This document shows positions 20,874 through 28,079 of a stretch of DNA of 38,070 bases, piece after piece. Location: IMG/VR virus record IMGVR_UViG_3300005536_000289, positions 1-38,070 of that record; one strand, written 5' to 3'. The position numbers and the translations under genes were made by a program. How positions within the stretch are numbered: the first letter of the stretch is position 1; every line of letters starts with the position of its first letter. The stretch comes from a virus. Below the pieces are notes generated by a model, which had not been told where the DNA came from, did not search any database, and saw only the letters and a program-made list of their open reading frames with translations.

Positions 20874-22432
20874 GATTCTCACTAGAACGCGAACCTTTTC
20901 AGGGCCTCAACCTCGAGCTCCCGTCAATGTCTGAAGTCGTCGCCACTCGGCGCGAGGCTGAAGCGCGCGCGGAACAGCGGCGCCGTTCTGCCCGCAGAAC
21001 CTACAACGCCGCCAAAACCAACCGCCTCAATCCAGGTTTCTCCGTAGCGAATACCTCGCCGCGGACGCAGATCTGGAGGGCCTTGCGCCATCTGCGAGCT
21101 CGCTCTCGATTCCTCAGTCGCAACAACGACCACATGAAGCGCTTTCTCTCGATGCTCCGGAACAACGTCGCCGGACCGCAGGGAATGACGCTCCAATGCA
21201 CGTCGCCAAACGAGGCCCTCAACGAGGCCGTCGAGAAAGCCTGGCTAACCTGGGGACACGCGGAAAATGCTTCACTCAATGGCCAGATCTCCTGGATCGC
21301 CGCGCAACGGAAATTCATTTCCACGCTCGCCCGCGACGGTGAAGTCATGGTCCGCCACATGGTCGCCGACAACCCCTTCGGCTATGCCCTGAAATTTATC
21401 GATGTTAATTGGCTTGATGAGACCTTCAACGAAACCCGCGGCGGGAACCGCATCATTATGTCCGTCGAGCTCAACCCGGACGAACGCCCCGTCGCCTACT
21501 GGCTAACCCCGCCGGCCGACGAATTCACCCTTCCAGGCGGACCGCGAGAACGGATCCGAACCCGGGTCCCGGCCGAAGAAATCATCCATTGTTTTCTACG
21601 TGACGACGAAAACAGTGGCGACGACTCGCAAACGCGCGGAGTGCCTTGGGCTCATACCGCCATGAACGCTCTCTACCAGTTGGGAGTGTTCAGCGAGGCC
21701 GCCATCATTGCCGCCTGCAACGGCGCCCTGCGAATGGGCTTTCTGAAAAGACCGCTCGACGCCAACGCCGACGAAGGTGGAGACGGTGAAGAAGAAGAGG
21801 TACCAAAGATCGATCACCTCGAGGCCGGCGAGATCAAAGTCCTCCCGGACGGCTACGAATACCAGGAGAGCGCGAGCGCTTATCCTCACGCCGTTTATGA
21901 CCCCTTCACAAAGTCACTCAAACGCGACGCGGCCAGCGGCCTGGACGTTTCCTACAACTCGCTCGCCAACGACGGCGAAGGAATCAACTACAGCACCATG
22001 CGGCAATTCATCCTCGAGGACCGCCGCGGCTACTCCGCCCTTCATTGGGTAATGATCGAATGCCTCGAGCGCCCCGTCCAACTCGCCTGGCTCAGAAACT
22101 CGATTCTCACCGGCGCCGTTCCGCTCAAACCCCGCGACTTCCCATTTTTTACAGAGCCAAACTTCGTTCCAACGGGTTTCGATTGGGTCGATCCCCTCAA
22201 GGACGTCCAGGCCACCATTCTCGAGATCAATAACGGTCTCGGAACTATCACCGATGCCATCGCCAAACGCGGCGGCGACATTAAGCAAACCTTCACCAAA
22301 CGCCAGAAGGAACTCGAGCTGGCCAAGGAAAAGAAAATCCCGCTCGCAGCTCCCGACGGAAAGGGAACTCTCGGCGGCGACGACTCCGACGAAGAGAACG
22401 ACCCCAACAACAAAAGCGAGAAAAGAAAGTAG
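20870..22432 (+). CDS. Portal protein, lambda family
   Basis: At 520 residues it matches lambda-type portals (gpB, 533). The N-terminal region RARSRFLSRNNDHMKRFLSM, followed by NNVAGPQG, is a hallmark of the family. Further signs are FIDVNWLDETFNETRGGNRI, then the conserved GVPWAHTAMNALYQLG block and the C-terminal clip/tail region rich in Lys and Glu. Twelve copies form the channel for DNA packaging and the docking ring for the connector. The extreme C-terminus is polar and likely disordered. It starts in a 4-nt ATGA overlap with the gpW-like gene. Confidence 0.92.
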   Translation: MRFSLEREPFQGLNLELPSMSEVVATRREAEARAEQRRRSARRTYNAAKTNRLNPGFSVANTSPRTQIWRALRHLRARSRFLSRNNDHMKRFLSMLRNNVAGPQGMTLQCTSPNEALNEAVEKAWLTWGHAENASLNGQISWIAAQRKFISTLARDGEVMVRHMVADNPFGYALKFIDVNWLDETFNETRGGNRIIMSVELNPDERPVAYWLTPPADEFTLPGGPRERIRTRVPAEEIIHCFLRDDENSGDDSQTRGVPWAHTAMNALYQLGVFSEAAIIAACNGALRMGFLKRPLDANADEGGDGEEEEVPKIDHLEAGEIKVLPDGYEYQESASAYPHAVYDPFTKSLKRDAASGLDVSYNSLANDGEGINYSTMRQFILEDRRGYSALHWVMIECLERPVQLAWLRNSILTGAVPLKPRDFPFFTEPNFVPTGFDWVDPLKDVQATILEINNGLGTITDAIAKRGGDIKQTFTKRQKELELAKEKKIPLAAPDGKGTLGGDDSDEENDPNNKSEKRK

Positions 22433-22438
22433 AACCCC

Positions 22439-22771
22439 ATGGCTCTAAACTTAGCCAAATTAACTCTGCACGAACTGTCAAAAGCCCTCTTCCAATTCTT
22501 CGGTCTCACCGCCAGTTCGCCCATAGCGTTCAATCCCAACGGCCGTTTGATTAACGTCGCCGCGCCCAGCAATGGGACAAACGGGACCAATGGAACCAAC
22601 GGCACGAACGGGACAAACGGAAATACCGTCCTCAACGGGACCGGCGTGCCGGCCAGTGAAACCGGAGTTAATGGAGACTTCTACATCGACACCGCGGTCT
22701 GGGATATCTACGGACCAAAAGCCGCCGGCGCCTGGCCGTCGGGAGTCTCACTGATAGGACCGCCCGCGTAA
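22439..22771 (+). CDS. Collagen-like GTN-repeat protein
   Basis: The 110-residue protein starts with about 40 residues that may fold as a helix plus beta segment (LAKLTLHELSKALFQFFGLT). A collagen-like run follows, near 42-61, reading G-T-N in register about five to six times with no proline. The C-terminal region (GVPASETGVNGDFYIDTAVW, then YGPKAAGAWPSGVSLIGP) is the trimerising end found after collagen-like stalks of phage tail fibres. The position between portal and capsid genes is unusual; it may encode a short fibre on the head. The repeated codons vary silently, so the repeat is kept by selection on protein. Confidence 0.65.
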   Translation: MALNLAKLTLHELSKALFQFFGLTASSPIAFNPNGRLINVAAPSNGTNGTNGTNGTNGTNGNTVLNGTGVPASETGVNGDFYIDTAVWDIYGPKAAGAWPSGVSLIGPPA

Positions 22772-22776
22772 AAAAC

Positions 22777-22803
22777 GCGCGGCGCAAAAAATAATCCCCG
22801 CGC
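22777..22803 (+). other. Short GC hairpin upstream of the capsid gene
   Basis: GCGCGG (22777-22782) pairs with CCGCGC (22798-22803) around an A-rich 15-nt loop in the 101-nt gap before the capsid gene. The stem is short (6 bp). It may be part of the leader of the capsid mRNA. Nothing else stands out in this gap. Confidence 0.3.
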
Positions 22804-22872
22804 CCTGTGCCAATATTCTGATCGCCAGCCCGGCTTCCTTCCTCTTCTCACCTGGAAGCCCTCACAAAGCAG

Positions 22873-24909
22873 ATGCCGCTACCTAACACTCCTCCAGAGA
22901 TCCGCAGCCTTGTGGGCCAGACCTTCGAGCGTTCCTTCACCATCGAACGCGGCCAGGTCGACACCACGAATCGCACCGTCCGCCTCTCCTTCTCTTCCGA
23001 AACCCCGGTCGAGCGCTGGTTTGGTTTCGAAATTCTGGACCACTCCCCAGGGGCTGCGGATCTCTCCCGCCTTAACGCCGGCGGACCCGTCCTCGTTTGC
23101 CACGATCGCTATGACCTGGTAGCCGCCGTCGTCCCCGACAGCGCCGAGATCACCAAACGAAAACGCGGCGAGGCCGAAGTGTTCTTCTCCCAGAGCCAGC
23201 GCGGCCAGGAGATCCAAACCGACGTCAACGACGGTATCCGCAACACCACCAGCTTTCGCTACATCGTCCGCGAAATGGTCCTCGAGAACTCCAAAAACGG
23301 AGTCGACACCTACCGCGTTACGAAGTGGGAAGCCCTCGAAATCTCTTTTGAACCAATTCCCGCCGATCTCTCCGTCGGCGTCGGCCGCTCACTCGACTCC
23401 GAGATCCTCCGCGGCCTGACCACCGATGAGAAACGCGCCGCCCTGCAGAAAGTGGCCGAGCGCGAAGGCTTCACTTTGATCCTGGGTACGGACGTCCGCA
23501 CCGCAGACGCCGCGCCTCCGGATCCCGCAAACCTCAACCCCACGCCCTCTGAAAGGACCGAAAACATGCCAGCTCCCGCCACCCCCGAAACCACCCCTCC
23601 GGTCGTCGCCGCCTCCGCGCGCACCGCCGACCAGCTCCGCCGCGACGAAATCACCGAGATCGGCGAACTGGCCGGCCAACGTGAACTCGCCGTCGACCTC
23701 GCCCTCGAAGGTAAAACGGTAGAGGAAGCCCGCACCGCTATCCTCGCCAGACGGAAAGAGGCCCAGCGAGCCAACACCCCACCCGCTGAAGATCCCGCGA
23801 CCGTCGCCACCCGCACCGAAGGCCAGCCGGCCCAGGTCATTTCGCGCGTACGCGTCAAGAACTTCGCCAACACTACCGAAGCCTATCGCTTTGGACAGTT
23901 TCTCGCCGGCGTCAGAGGAAACAAGGCCGCGCGGAAATGGTGCCAGGAAAATGGCTTCAGCCTCGAGCGTGTCCACAGTGAGAGCGACAACGACTCCGGC
24001 GGCATTTTTGTGCCCCAGGAATTCAGCGAACGCCTCATCCTGCTCCGCGAGAAATATGGCCTCATTCGCCAGTTCGCCTTCACCGAGACGATGACCTCGA
24101 ACACGAAAGTTGTTCACCGCCAAAAGGGAGGCCTCACCGCCTATCCCGCCGGCGCCAAAGGTAGCTCGCGCAAAGTCGCCGAGTCTCAAATGTCTTTCGA
24201 CGGGATCGAGCTGATCGCCCGTAAGTGGAAAGTCACGACCAAACTCGAAGATGAGTTGAGTGACGACTCCAAGGTCTCAGTCGCCGACAAGTTCGCCGGC
24301 GAGAGCGCCTACGCCTTTGCGAAAGCCGAGGACAATGCCTTTTTCAACGCCGACGGGACCAGCGCCTACCATGGCCTCGTTGGTCTCCGCACGCGGCTCC
24401 GCAAAGTCCACAACACGATCGCCAACATCAAGGGCCTGATCGTCGCTTCCGGAAACCTGTTCAGTGAATTCACCCTCGCGGACTTCATCAAAGTTGTGGC
24501 CATCCTTCCCGAATACGGCGACAACGAGAACACCGCCTGGTACATGCACCGGACGTTTTTCTGGAACACTGTTGTTCCCCTCATGATCGCGGCCGGCGGA
24601 ACCACCATGAAGGATATCGAGAACGCTCCAACCAAGATGTTTCTCAGTTATCCGGTCCGGATCTCGCAGTCACTTCCGCGTGCCGACGCCAACAGCCAGA
24701 TTCCCGCGCTCCTCGGGGATATCTCGCTATCGTCCACCTTCGGCGACCGCCTCGGCCAACAGGTCAAGCAAACCGACACCAACGACGACGATTGGGACAA
24801 CGACTTGCTCTCAATGAAATCGCTCGAGCGGTTCGATATCAACCATCACGACGTCGGCGACACCGCCGAAGCCGGCCCGGTTGTTGGAATCATCAGCGCC
24901 GCCGCGTAA
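22873..24909 (+). CDS. Prohead protease fused to HK97-fold major capsid protein
   Basis: The 678-residue protein has two functional halves. Residues 1-170 look like an HK97-type prohead protease (S78/U35 like), with a candidate catalytic His in VLVCHDRYDL near 76 and a Ser in NTTSFRYIV near 124. Residues about 232-330 form a charged helical scaffold/delta region. Residues about 370-678 are HK97-fold capsid (GGIFVPQEFSERLI; VAESQMSFDGIELIARKWKV; YHGLVGLRT). Fused protease-capsid genes are known in a minority of siphoviruses. Capsid must be made in large excess over protease; an internal start at 23566 would supply it. A single Ser-His pair is proposed only from spacing. Confidence 0.87.
   Translation: MPLPNTPPEIRSLVGQTFERSFTIERGQVDTTNRTVRLSFSSETPVERWFGFEILDHSPGAADLSRLNAGGPVLVCHDRYDLVAAVVPDSAEITKRKRGEAEVFFSQSQRGQEIQTDVNDGIRNTTSFRYIVREMVLENSKNGVDTYRVTKWEALEISFEPIPADLSVGVGRSLDSEILRGLTTDEKRAALQKVAEREGFTLILGTDVRTADAAPPDPANLNPTPSERTENMPAPATPETTPPVVAASARTADQLRRDEITEIGELAGQRELAVDLALEGKTVEEARTAILARRKEAQRANTPPAEDPATVATRTEGQPAQVISRVRVKNFANTTEAYRFGQFLAGVRGNKAARKWCQENGFSLERVHSESDNDSGGIFVPQEFSERLILLREKYGLIRQFAFTETMTSNTKVVHRQKGGLTAYPAGAKGSSRKVAESQMSFDGIELIARKWKVTTKLEDELSDDSKVSVADKFAGESAYAFAKAEDNAFFNADGTSAYHGLVGLRTRLRKVHNTIANIKGLIVASGNLFSEFTLADFIKVVAILPEYGDNENTAWYMHRTFFWNTVVPLMIAAGGTTMKDIENAPTKMFLSYPVRISQSLPRADANSQIPALLGDISLSSTFGDRLGQQVKQTDTNDDDWDNDLLSMKSLERFDINHHDVGDTAEAGPVVGIISAAA
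23551..23568 (+). promoter_or_regulatory. Internal ribosome binding site and start for capsid-only product
   Basis: GAAAGGA at 23551-23557 lies 8 nt before an in-frame ATG at 23566-23568, the codon of Met232 of the fusion. The pair equals the best ribosome binding sites of this genome. It falls exactly at the joint between protease and scaffold/capsid parts. Confidence 0.6.
23566..24909 (+). CDS. Capsid protein product from the internal start (nested)
   Basis: Initiation at Met232 of the fused gene would give 447 residues: about 110 residues of helical, Pro/Ala-rich scaffold-like delta region, then the HK97 fold. HK97 gp5 itself is 385 residues with a 103-residue delta domain, so the size fits well. 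This would mirror lambda C/Nu3, in which a nested frame gives scaffold from the protease gene. It is inferred only from the start signal and the domain joint. Confidence 0.5.
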   Translation: MPAPATPETTPPVVAASARTADQLRRDEITEIGELAGQRELAVDLALEGKTVEEARTAILARRKEAQRANTPPAEDPATVATRTEGQPAQVISRVRVKNFANTTEAYRFGQFLAGVRGNKAARKWCQENGFSLERVHSESDNDSGGIFVPQEFSERLILLREKYGLIRQFAFTETMTSNTKVVHRQKGGLTAYPAGAKGSSRKVAESQMSFDGIELIARKWKVTTKLEDELSDDSKVSVADKFAGESAYAFAKAEDNAFFNADGTSAYHGLVGLRTRLRKVHNTIANIKGLIVASGNLFSEFTLADFIKVVAILPEYGDNENTAWYMHRTFFWNTVVPLMIAAGGTTMKDIENAPTKMFLSYPVRISQSLPRADANSQIPALLGDISLSSTFGDRLGQQVKQTDTNDDDWDNDLLSMKSLERFDINHHDVGDTAEAGPVVGIISAAA

Positions 24910-24917
24910 TTCCCCGC

Positions 24918-24982
24918 AGCGGCAAAACGGGCCGCTCAGATTAGCGGCCGAGATCTTCACCGCCCGAACCTCTCGGCCGCTA
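24918..24982 (+). other. Two stem-loops after the capsid gene
   Basis: AGCGGC/GCCGCT (24918-24923 with 24931-24936) forms a small hairpin. TAGCGGCCGAGA (24942-24953) pairs perfectly over 12 bp with TCTCGGCCGCTA (24971-24982) around a 17-nt loop. No long U-run follows, so an intrinsic terminator is not certain; such structures after a capsid gene can slow 3' exonucleases and keep the mRNA abundant. Confidence 0.55.
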
Positions 24983-24998
24983 CCTCAAAAACGAATTC

Positions 24999-25016
24999 TG
25001 GCCGGCCAGACGGCCA
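24999..25016 (+). repeat. Outlying copy of the origin repeat
   Basis: TGGCCGGCCAGACGGCCA repeats exactly the 18-bp core found at 4229-4246 and 4444-4461 in the candidate origin, 20 kb away and here in non-coding DNA between two structural genes. A full 18-bp match outside coding sequence argues for a DNA-binding role for the motif. Confidence 0.6.
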
Positions 25017-25037
25017 ACTTAGAAGGAAACCAACATC

Positions 25038-25481
25038 ATGATCGAAGTCCTCAAACAAAAAACCGTCGTCCTGACCCCTCCGGCCGCGATTGTCGACAAC
25101 GCCGCCATCACCACCGCGATCCTCGACGCCATCGATGCCGGCTGGGTAACTTTCGAAGCCATCTTCGGCGCCATGGATATCGCCGTTAGCGTCATGAAGC
25201 TCACCGAATCCGACGACTCCGGTATGTCCGGAGCCACCGACGTTCCCCTCGGCGACTTCAGTGTCTCCCCCGCCACGCTCCCTTCCGCCACCGACGACAA
25301 CAACGTCTTTGCGGTCCAGGTGAACATGCTGGGACGGAAACGCTACCTCGATCTCAGTCTCACCGTCGGCGACGGCTCCGCCGGAACTTTTGTCGTGGTG
25401 CTTGCGAGACTCTCTCGCCTCTCGACAATCCCATCCACCGCCGCCGGCCGGGGCTACACCCAGGAACTCTTCGCCGGCTAA
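25038..25481 (+). CDS. Putative head decoration or capsid-associated protein
   Basis: The 147-residue protein follows the capsid gene behind a GAAGGAAA ribosome binding site, the usual place for decoration or cement proteins. It has a helical N-terminal part (AIVDNAAITTAILDAIDAGW), then a beta-rich body (FSVSPATLPSATDDNNVFAV, then RYLDLSLTVGDGSAGTFVVV). The sequence is acidic, without membrane segments, and does not match lambda gpD by eye. It is bounded by strong hairpins on both sides. Assignment rests on position and composition. Confidence 0.5.
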   Translation: MIEVLKQKTVVLTPPAAIVDNAAITTAILDAIDAGWVTFEAIFGAMDIAVSVMKLTESDDSGMSGATDVPLGDFSVSPATLPSATDDNNVFAVQVNMLGRKRYLDLSLTVGDGSAGTFVVVLARLSRLSTIPSTAAGRGYTQELFAG

Positions 25482-25490
25482 CTCGACCTT

Positions 25491-25554
25491 GCCCCTCCGG
25501 ACACTGGCTGAGTCTGTTCGCTCCTAACAGACCGGCCAGGCCACCCCGGAGGGC
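25491..25554 (+). other. Large nested stem-loop after the decoration gene
   Basis: Three stacked helices can form: GCCCCTCCGG (25491-25500) with CCGGAGGGC (25546-25554, one bulge), CTGGC (25504-25508) with GCCAG (25535-25539), and TCTGTT (25513-25518) with AACAGA (25526-25531) around a 7-nt loop. It fills the gap before the next gene. The lack of a U-run speaks against a simple terminator. Confidence 0.6.
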
Positions 25555-25567
25555 GAGACTTTCAACC

Positions 25568-25873
25568 GTGGCTTTCACCGAAAACCTCGATCAGTTCTTT
25601 GACACCGCCGGCCATGCCGTCGTCGCGACATTCAAGACGGCCGCCGGCGCAACCATTCGGACCGCCAACGTGATCTTTACCGGCGCCACCGGAAACGTCC
25701 CCACGTTCGAGGGAGTCGAAATCGAAGCGCCCCAGCCCTTCCTCCAATGCAAAACGGCCGACCTCGCCGGAATCAATCACACCTGCAAAGTCACGATCGC
25801 CGGCATCACCTACCGGATCACCAATGACCTCCACGACGGTACCGCGACCTCGATCGTCCTTTTGAAAAAATGA
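25568..25873 (+). CDS. Head-tail joining protein, gpFII-like
   Basis: It starts at GTG 25568. The 101-residue protein is mostly beta (HAVVATFKTAAGATIRTANV, VTIAGITYRI, then TATSIVLLKK) and starts with DQFFDTAGHAVVATF, a pattern shared by lambda FII-like attachment proteins that sit between portal complex and tail. The size (lambda FII is 117) and the place after the capsid block agree. It overlaps the next gene by 4 nt. Confidence 0.65.
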   Translation: MAFTENLDQFFDTAGHAVVATFKTAAGATIRTANVIFTGATGNVPTFEGVEIEAPQPFLQCKTADLAGINHTCKVTIAGITYRITNDLHDGTATSIVLLKK

Positions 25874-26334
25874 GCAACGCCCTCCAAACCCTTGTCGACC
25901 GGATCCTCGCCCGCTTCGCCCTCATAAAGATCGCGGACGGGTACCAGACCAACCTCGGCCTCGCCTTGAAGGAATGGCAGACGACACCCGTCGACGATAC
26001 GGAGCTCACCGAGAAACCCGCGATCCTCCTGGTTCGCGATTTTGTAGCCACCCGGCAGCCGGACAAAGACGGAGAGAACTCGAGTCGTCACACCTGGAAA
26101 ACCCAGATCGTCGTCGACGCCGTCCTCCAGGAGAGCGCACAGAGCCCCGTCGAAGGACGCAAGGCCCTCTCCGATCTTCGGAAAGCCGTCGGCGTTGATC
26201 CGACCTGGGGAGGCCTCGCCAGAAGAAGCGAGGAGAGCTCCGAAAAATTGATGCTCGACAAGGAAGGCGGAAACGTCGCCGGCGTCCAACTGATCTTTTA
26301 TGTCGTAACCAGCCGCAAGCCCTGGGAACCCTAA
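25870..26334 (+). CDS. Tail completion or terminator protein (minor tail)
   Basis: The 154-residue protein is a mixed alpha/beta fold: a first helix (ALQTLVDRILARFALIKI), then beta strands (PAILLVRDFVATRQPD; WKTQIVVDAVLQ) with a helix between (VEGRKALSDLRKAVGV). That is the pattern of tail terminator proteins such as lambda gpU, which cap the tail tube and bind the connector. The location directly before the tail tube gene is the expected one. Function from layout, not sequence identity. Confidence 0.55.
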   Translation: MSNALQTLVDRILARFALIKIADGYQTNLGLALKEWQTTPVDDTELTEKPAILLVRDFVATRQPDKDGENSSRHTWKTQIVVDAVLQESAQSPVEGRKALSDLRKAVGVDPTWGGLARRSEESSEKLMLDKEGGNVAGVQLIFYVVTSRKPWEP

Positions 26335-26357
26335 CCACTCGAAAGAAGGAAAAACCA

Positions 26358-27152
26358 ATGCCCCCAAGTCTATTTATTGAAAACCCGTTCAGCTTTCAGG
26401 GCGAGATCTACGCCGCCCTCCTGAACTCAACCACGAAGCTCCCCGATTCGGGATGGTGGTGGCTGGGCAACGTGCCCAAAGGCGAGATCGTTCCGAAGGT
26501 TGAACGACGCACCAAAAAGGAATCATGGTCCGGCGAACGACAGACCTCGCGCACCGCGATCAAGTCTCGCGAGTACTCCGCCAACTTCACCGTCGAGGAC
26601 CTCCACAAAGACAACATCGCCGTAGGCCTCCTGGGAAAGAAAGTCACGACCGCCGGCGGCGCTATCACCAACGAGCAACACGGCACCCTGGCCGTCGGCT
26701 CAGTGGTCAAACTGAAGAATCCGAACGCCAGCTCCATCGCGCTCACCGACTCGACACCGGTCACGCCCCTCGTCCCTGTCCTTAACACCGACTACAAGAT
26801 CCTCGACGCGAAACACGGCCTGATCGAGATCTTGAGCCTTGGCGCCTTTGTCCAGCCGTTCAAGTTTGCTTACACGGCCGCGGCGACCCTCGTCGTAACC
26901 GGAATGAATGCGGACGACTCCAACGAGTACGCCTTCTACTGCAAGCTGATCAACACCGAGGACGCTCCCGACCAGGCCATCGGCTTCGAGCTCTTCCGCG
27001 TGCAAATCGATCCGACCCAACTCCTTGCCATCATTAACGAGGACCAGGGAAGTCTCGACATTTCGGCGACCGGCCTCCGTCACAACACCCACGCGGCCGA
27101 CACCGAACGCGGCGGATATTTCCGCTGGATCTACGTCGACGCCAACAACTAA
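26358..27152 (+). CDS. Major tail tube protein
   Basis: At 264 residues, mainly beta, it follows the terminator and precedes the frameshifted chaperone genes, which is the lambda V-like position. Segments such as SREYSANFTVEDLHKDNIAV and LVVTGMNADDSNEYAFYCKL, plus the later GFELFRVQIDPTQLLAIINE, fit tail tube folds. An AGAAGGAAA ribosome binding site is strong. Hexamers of it form the non-contractile tail. A large hairpin follows the gene. Confidence 0.75.
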   Translation: MPPSLFIENPFSFQGEIYAALLNSTTKLPDSGWWWLGNVPKGEIVPKVERRTKKESWSGERQTSRTAIKSREYSANFTVEDLHKDNIAVGLLGKKVTTAGGAITNEQHGTLAVGSVVKLKNPNASSIALTDSTPVTPLVPVLNTDYKILDAKHGLIEILSLGAFVQPFKFAYTAAATLVVTGMNADDSNEYAFYCKLINTEDAPDQAIGFELFRVQIDPTQLLAIINEDQGSLDISATGLRHNTHAADTERGGYFRWIYVDANN

Positions 27153-27178
27153 ACCGGCCGGCTGGCCGGCCAACTCTT

Positions 27179-27216
27179 CGCCCATGGTTCGAGGCCTCGC
27201 CCCTCGACCATGGGCG
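27179..27216 (+). other. Strong hairpin after the tail tube gene
   Basis: CGCCCATGGTTCGAGG (27179-27194) pairs with CCTCGACCATGGGCG (27202-27216) with a single bulged T around a 7-nt loop, about 15 bp of stem. A T-run occurs about 20 nt later, just before the next ribosome binding site, too far for a standard terminator. The stem may reduce read-through into the chaperone gene or protect the tube mRNA. Confidence 0.6.
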
Positions 27217-27255
27217 ACCTCAAACCGCTAACCCGTTTTTTAAGGAGCTGCAGCA

Positions 27256-27819
27256 ATGCCAAACGACCCGATCACCGAAGGCCTCGAAACCGCCCTCGGC
27301 CAAACCGAAAAGACCGTCACGATTCACCCGGATCCGGAGAACGAGGAAACAACCCGGGACGTCACGATCCGAAAACTTCGCGCCAACCAATTCGTCAAGA
27401 TCTTTGCCTGTATCGACACCCTGGTCCAAAAGGGAGTCGTCCGCCTCACCGATGAGACCGGAGCCCTGATCCTCGGCGCCAAAGGAGTCCTCTCCGAATT
27501 CCGCGACGAGAGAATGATCCTCCTCGGCGGCGACCCGGTCCTCGAGATGCTCGCGATCGCGACCAAGCTCGAGCGCTCGATAATCGACAACCTCGACCTC
27601 CTCGACCTCGGGAGACTCCTCGGCGCCGCCTGGGAGATCAACGAGCGTTTTTTCGTCCAGAACCAGACGGAGCTCAAAGCCGCACTCGGCCCGATCTGGA
27701 GTCTCGTCGCCGGACTAACGAAGAAGAAGGAAGCGAAGGAGGAAACGACCCCCGTCGAACCTTCCCCCGACTCCTCCATCAACTCGTCAGAAACGGCTAC
27801 GGAAGCCTCGCCGAAGTAG
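27256..27819 (+). CDS. Tail assembly chaperone, gpG-like
   Basis: The 187-residue protein precedes the tape measure gene, as lambda gpG does. Residues 20-70 contain TVTIHPDPENEETTRDVTIR and KLRANQFVKIFACID, and the following region is helical with acidic and hydrophobic patches (LLGGDPVLEMLAIATKLERS), typical of tail chaperones. The end is a low-complexity Lys/Glu/Thr/Ser tail, which is where ribosomes are expected to shift frame. An AAGGAG ribosome binding site precedes ATG. The zero-frame product alone stops at 27817-27819. Confidence 0.75.
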   Translation: MPNDPITEGLETALGQTEKTVTIHPDPENEETTRDVTIRKLRANQFVKIFACIDTLVQKGVVRLTDETGALILGAKGVLSEFRDERMILLGGDPVLEMLAIATKLERSIIDNLDLLDLGRLLGAAWEINERFFVQNQTELKAALGPIWSLVAGLTKKKEAKEETTPVEPSPDSSINSSETATEASPK

Positions 27820-28079
27820 CCGAACTCGACTTCGACCAGCTCCGGACCTTTGCCGAGGAAATAGCCCAGGCCGAAGCCGAGCAACACACGCTCGACCTCA
27901 CCCTGATCCGCGGCGCCGTTTGGGCCGACCCCGACGGGATCAAGCAAATGATCGAGCTCCTCACGCCAAAGCCGGAGACGAAAAAGAAGAAGAGGAAGGC
28001 AACAGGCAATGCCGCCAGCGGTAAACCAGGAGATCAACGTCAACATCAACGCCCTGGTCAAACGGATCCAGGACGTTAA
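27256..28079 (+). CDS. gpGT-type frameshift fusion (programmed -1 candidate)
   Basis: The frame one base back from gpG is open across the end of that gene and continues to TAA 28077-28079. It reads as real protein (LLHQLVRNGYGSLAEVAELD, then FDQLRTFAEEIAQAEAEQHT) and has no ATG, GTG or TTG before codon 27945 or so, so it needs a shift from gpG. The best slip site seen is T-TCC-CCC at 27762-27768, allowing A-site pairing after a -1 slip but imperfect P-site pairing. The fusion would be about 274 residues, and its end overlaps the tape measure start by 71 nt. In lambda the G/GT ratio controls tape measure folding and tail assembly. Confidence 0.7.

Noticed and set aside
22873-22900. Frameshift between protease and capsid as two separate genes
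   Set aside because: The frame stays open through the whole region with sensible sequence at the joint, so a fusion plus internal start explains it better.
27179-27241. Intrinsic terminator after the tail tube gene
   Set aside because: The T-run is about 20 nt beyond the stem, not adjacent to it, so the hairpin is listed only as a structural element.
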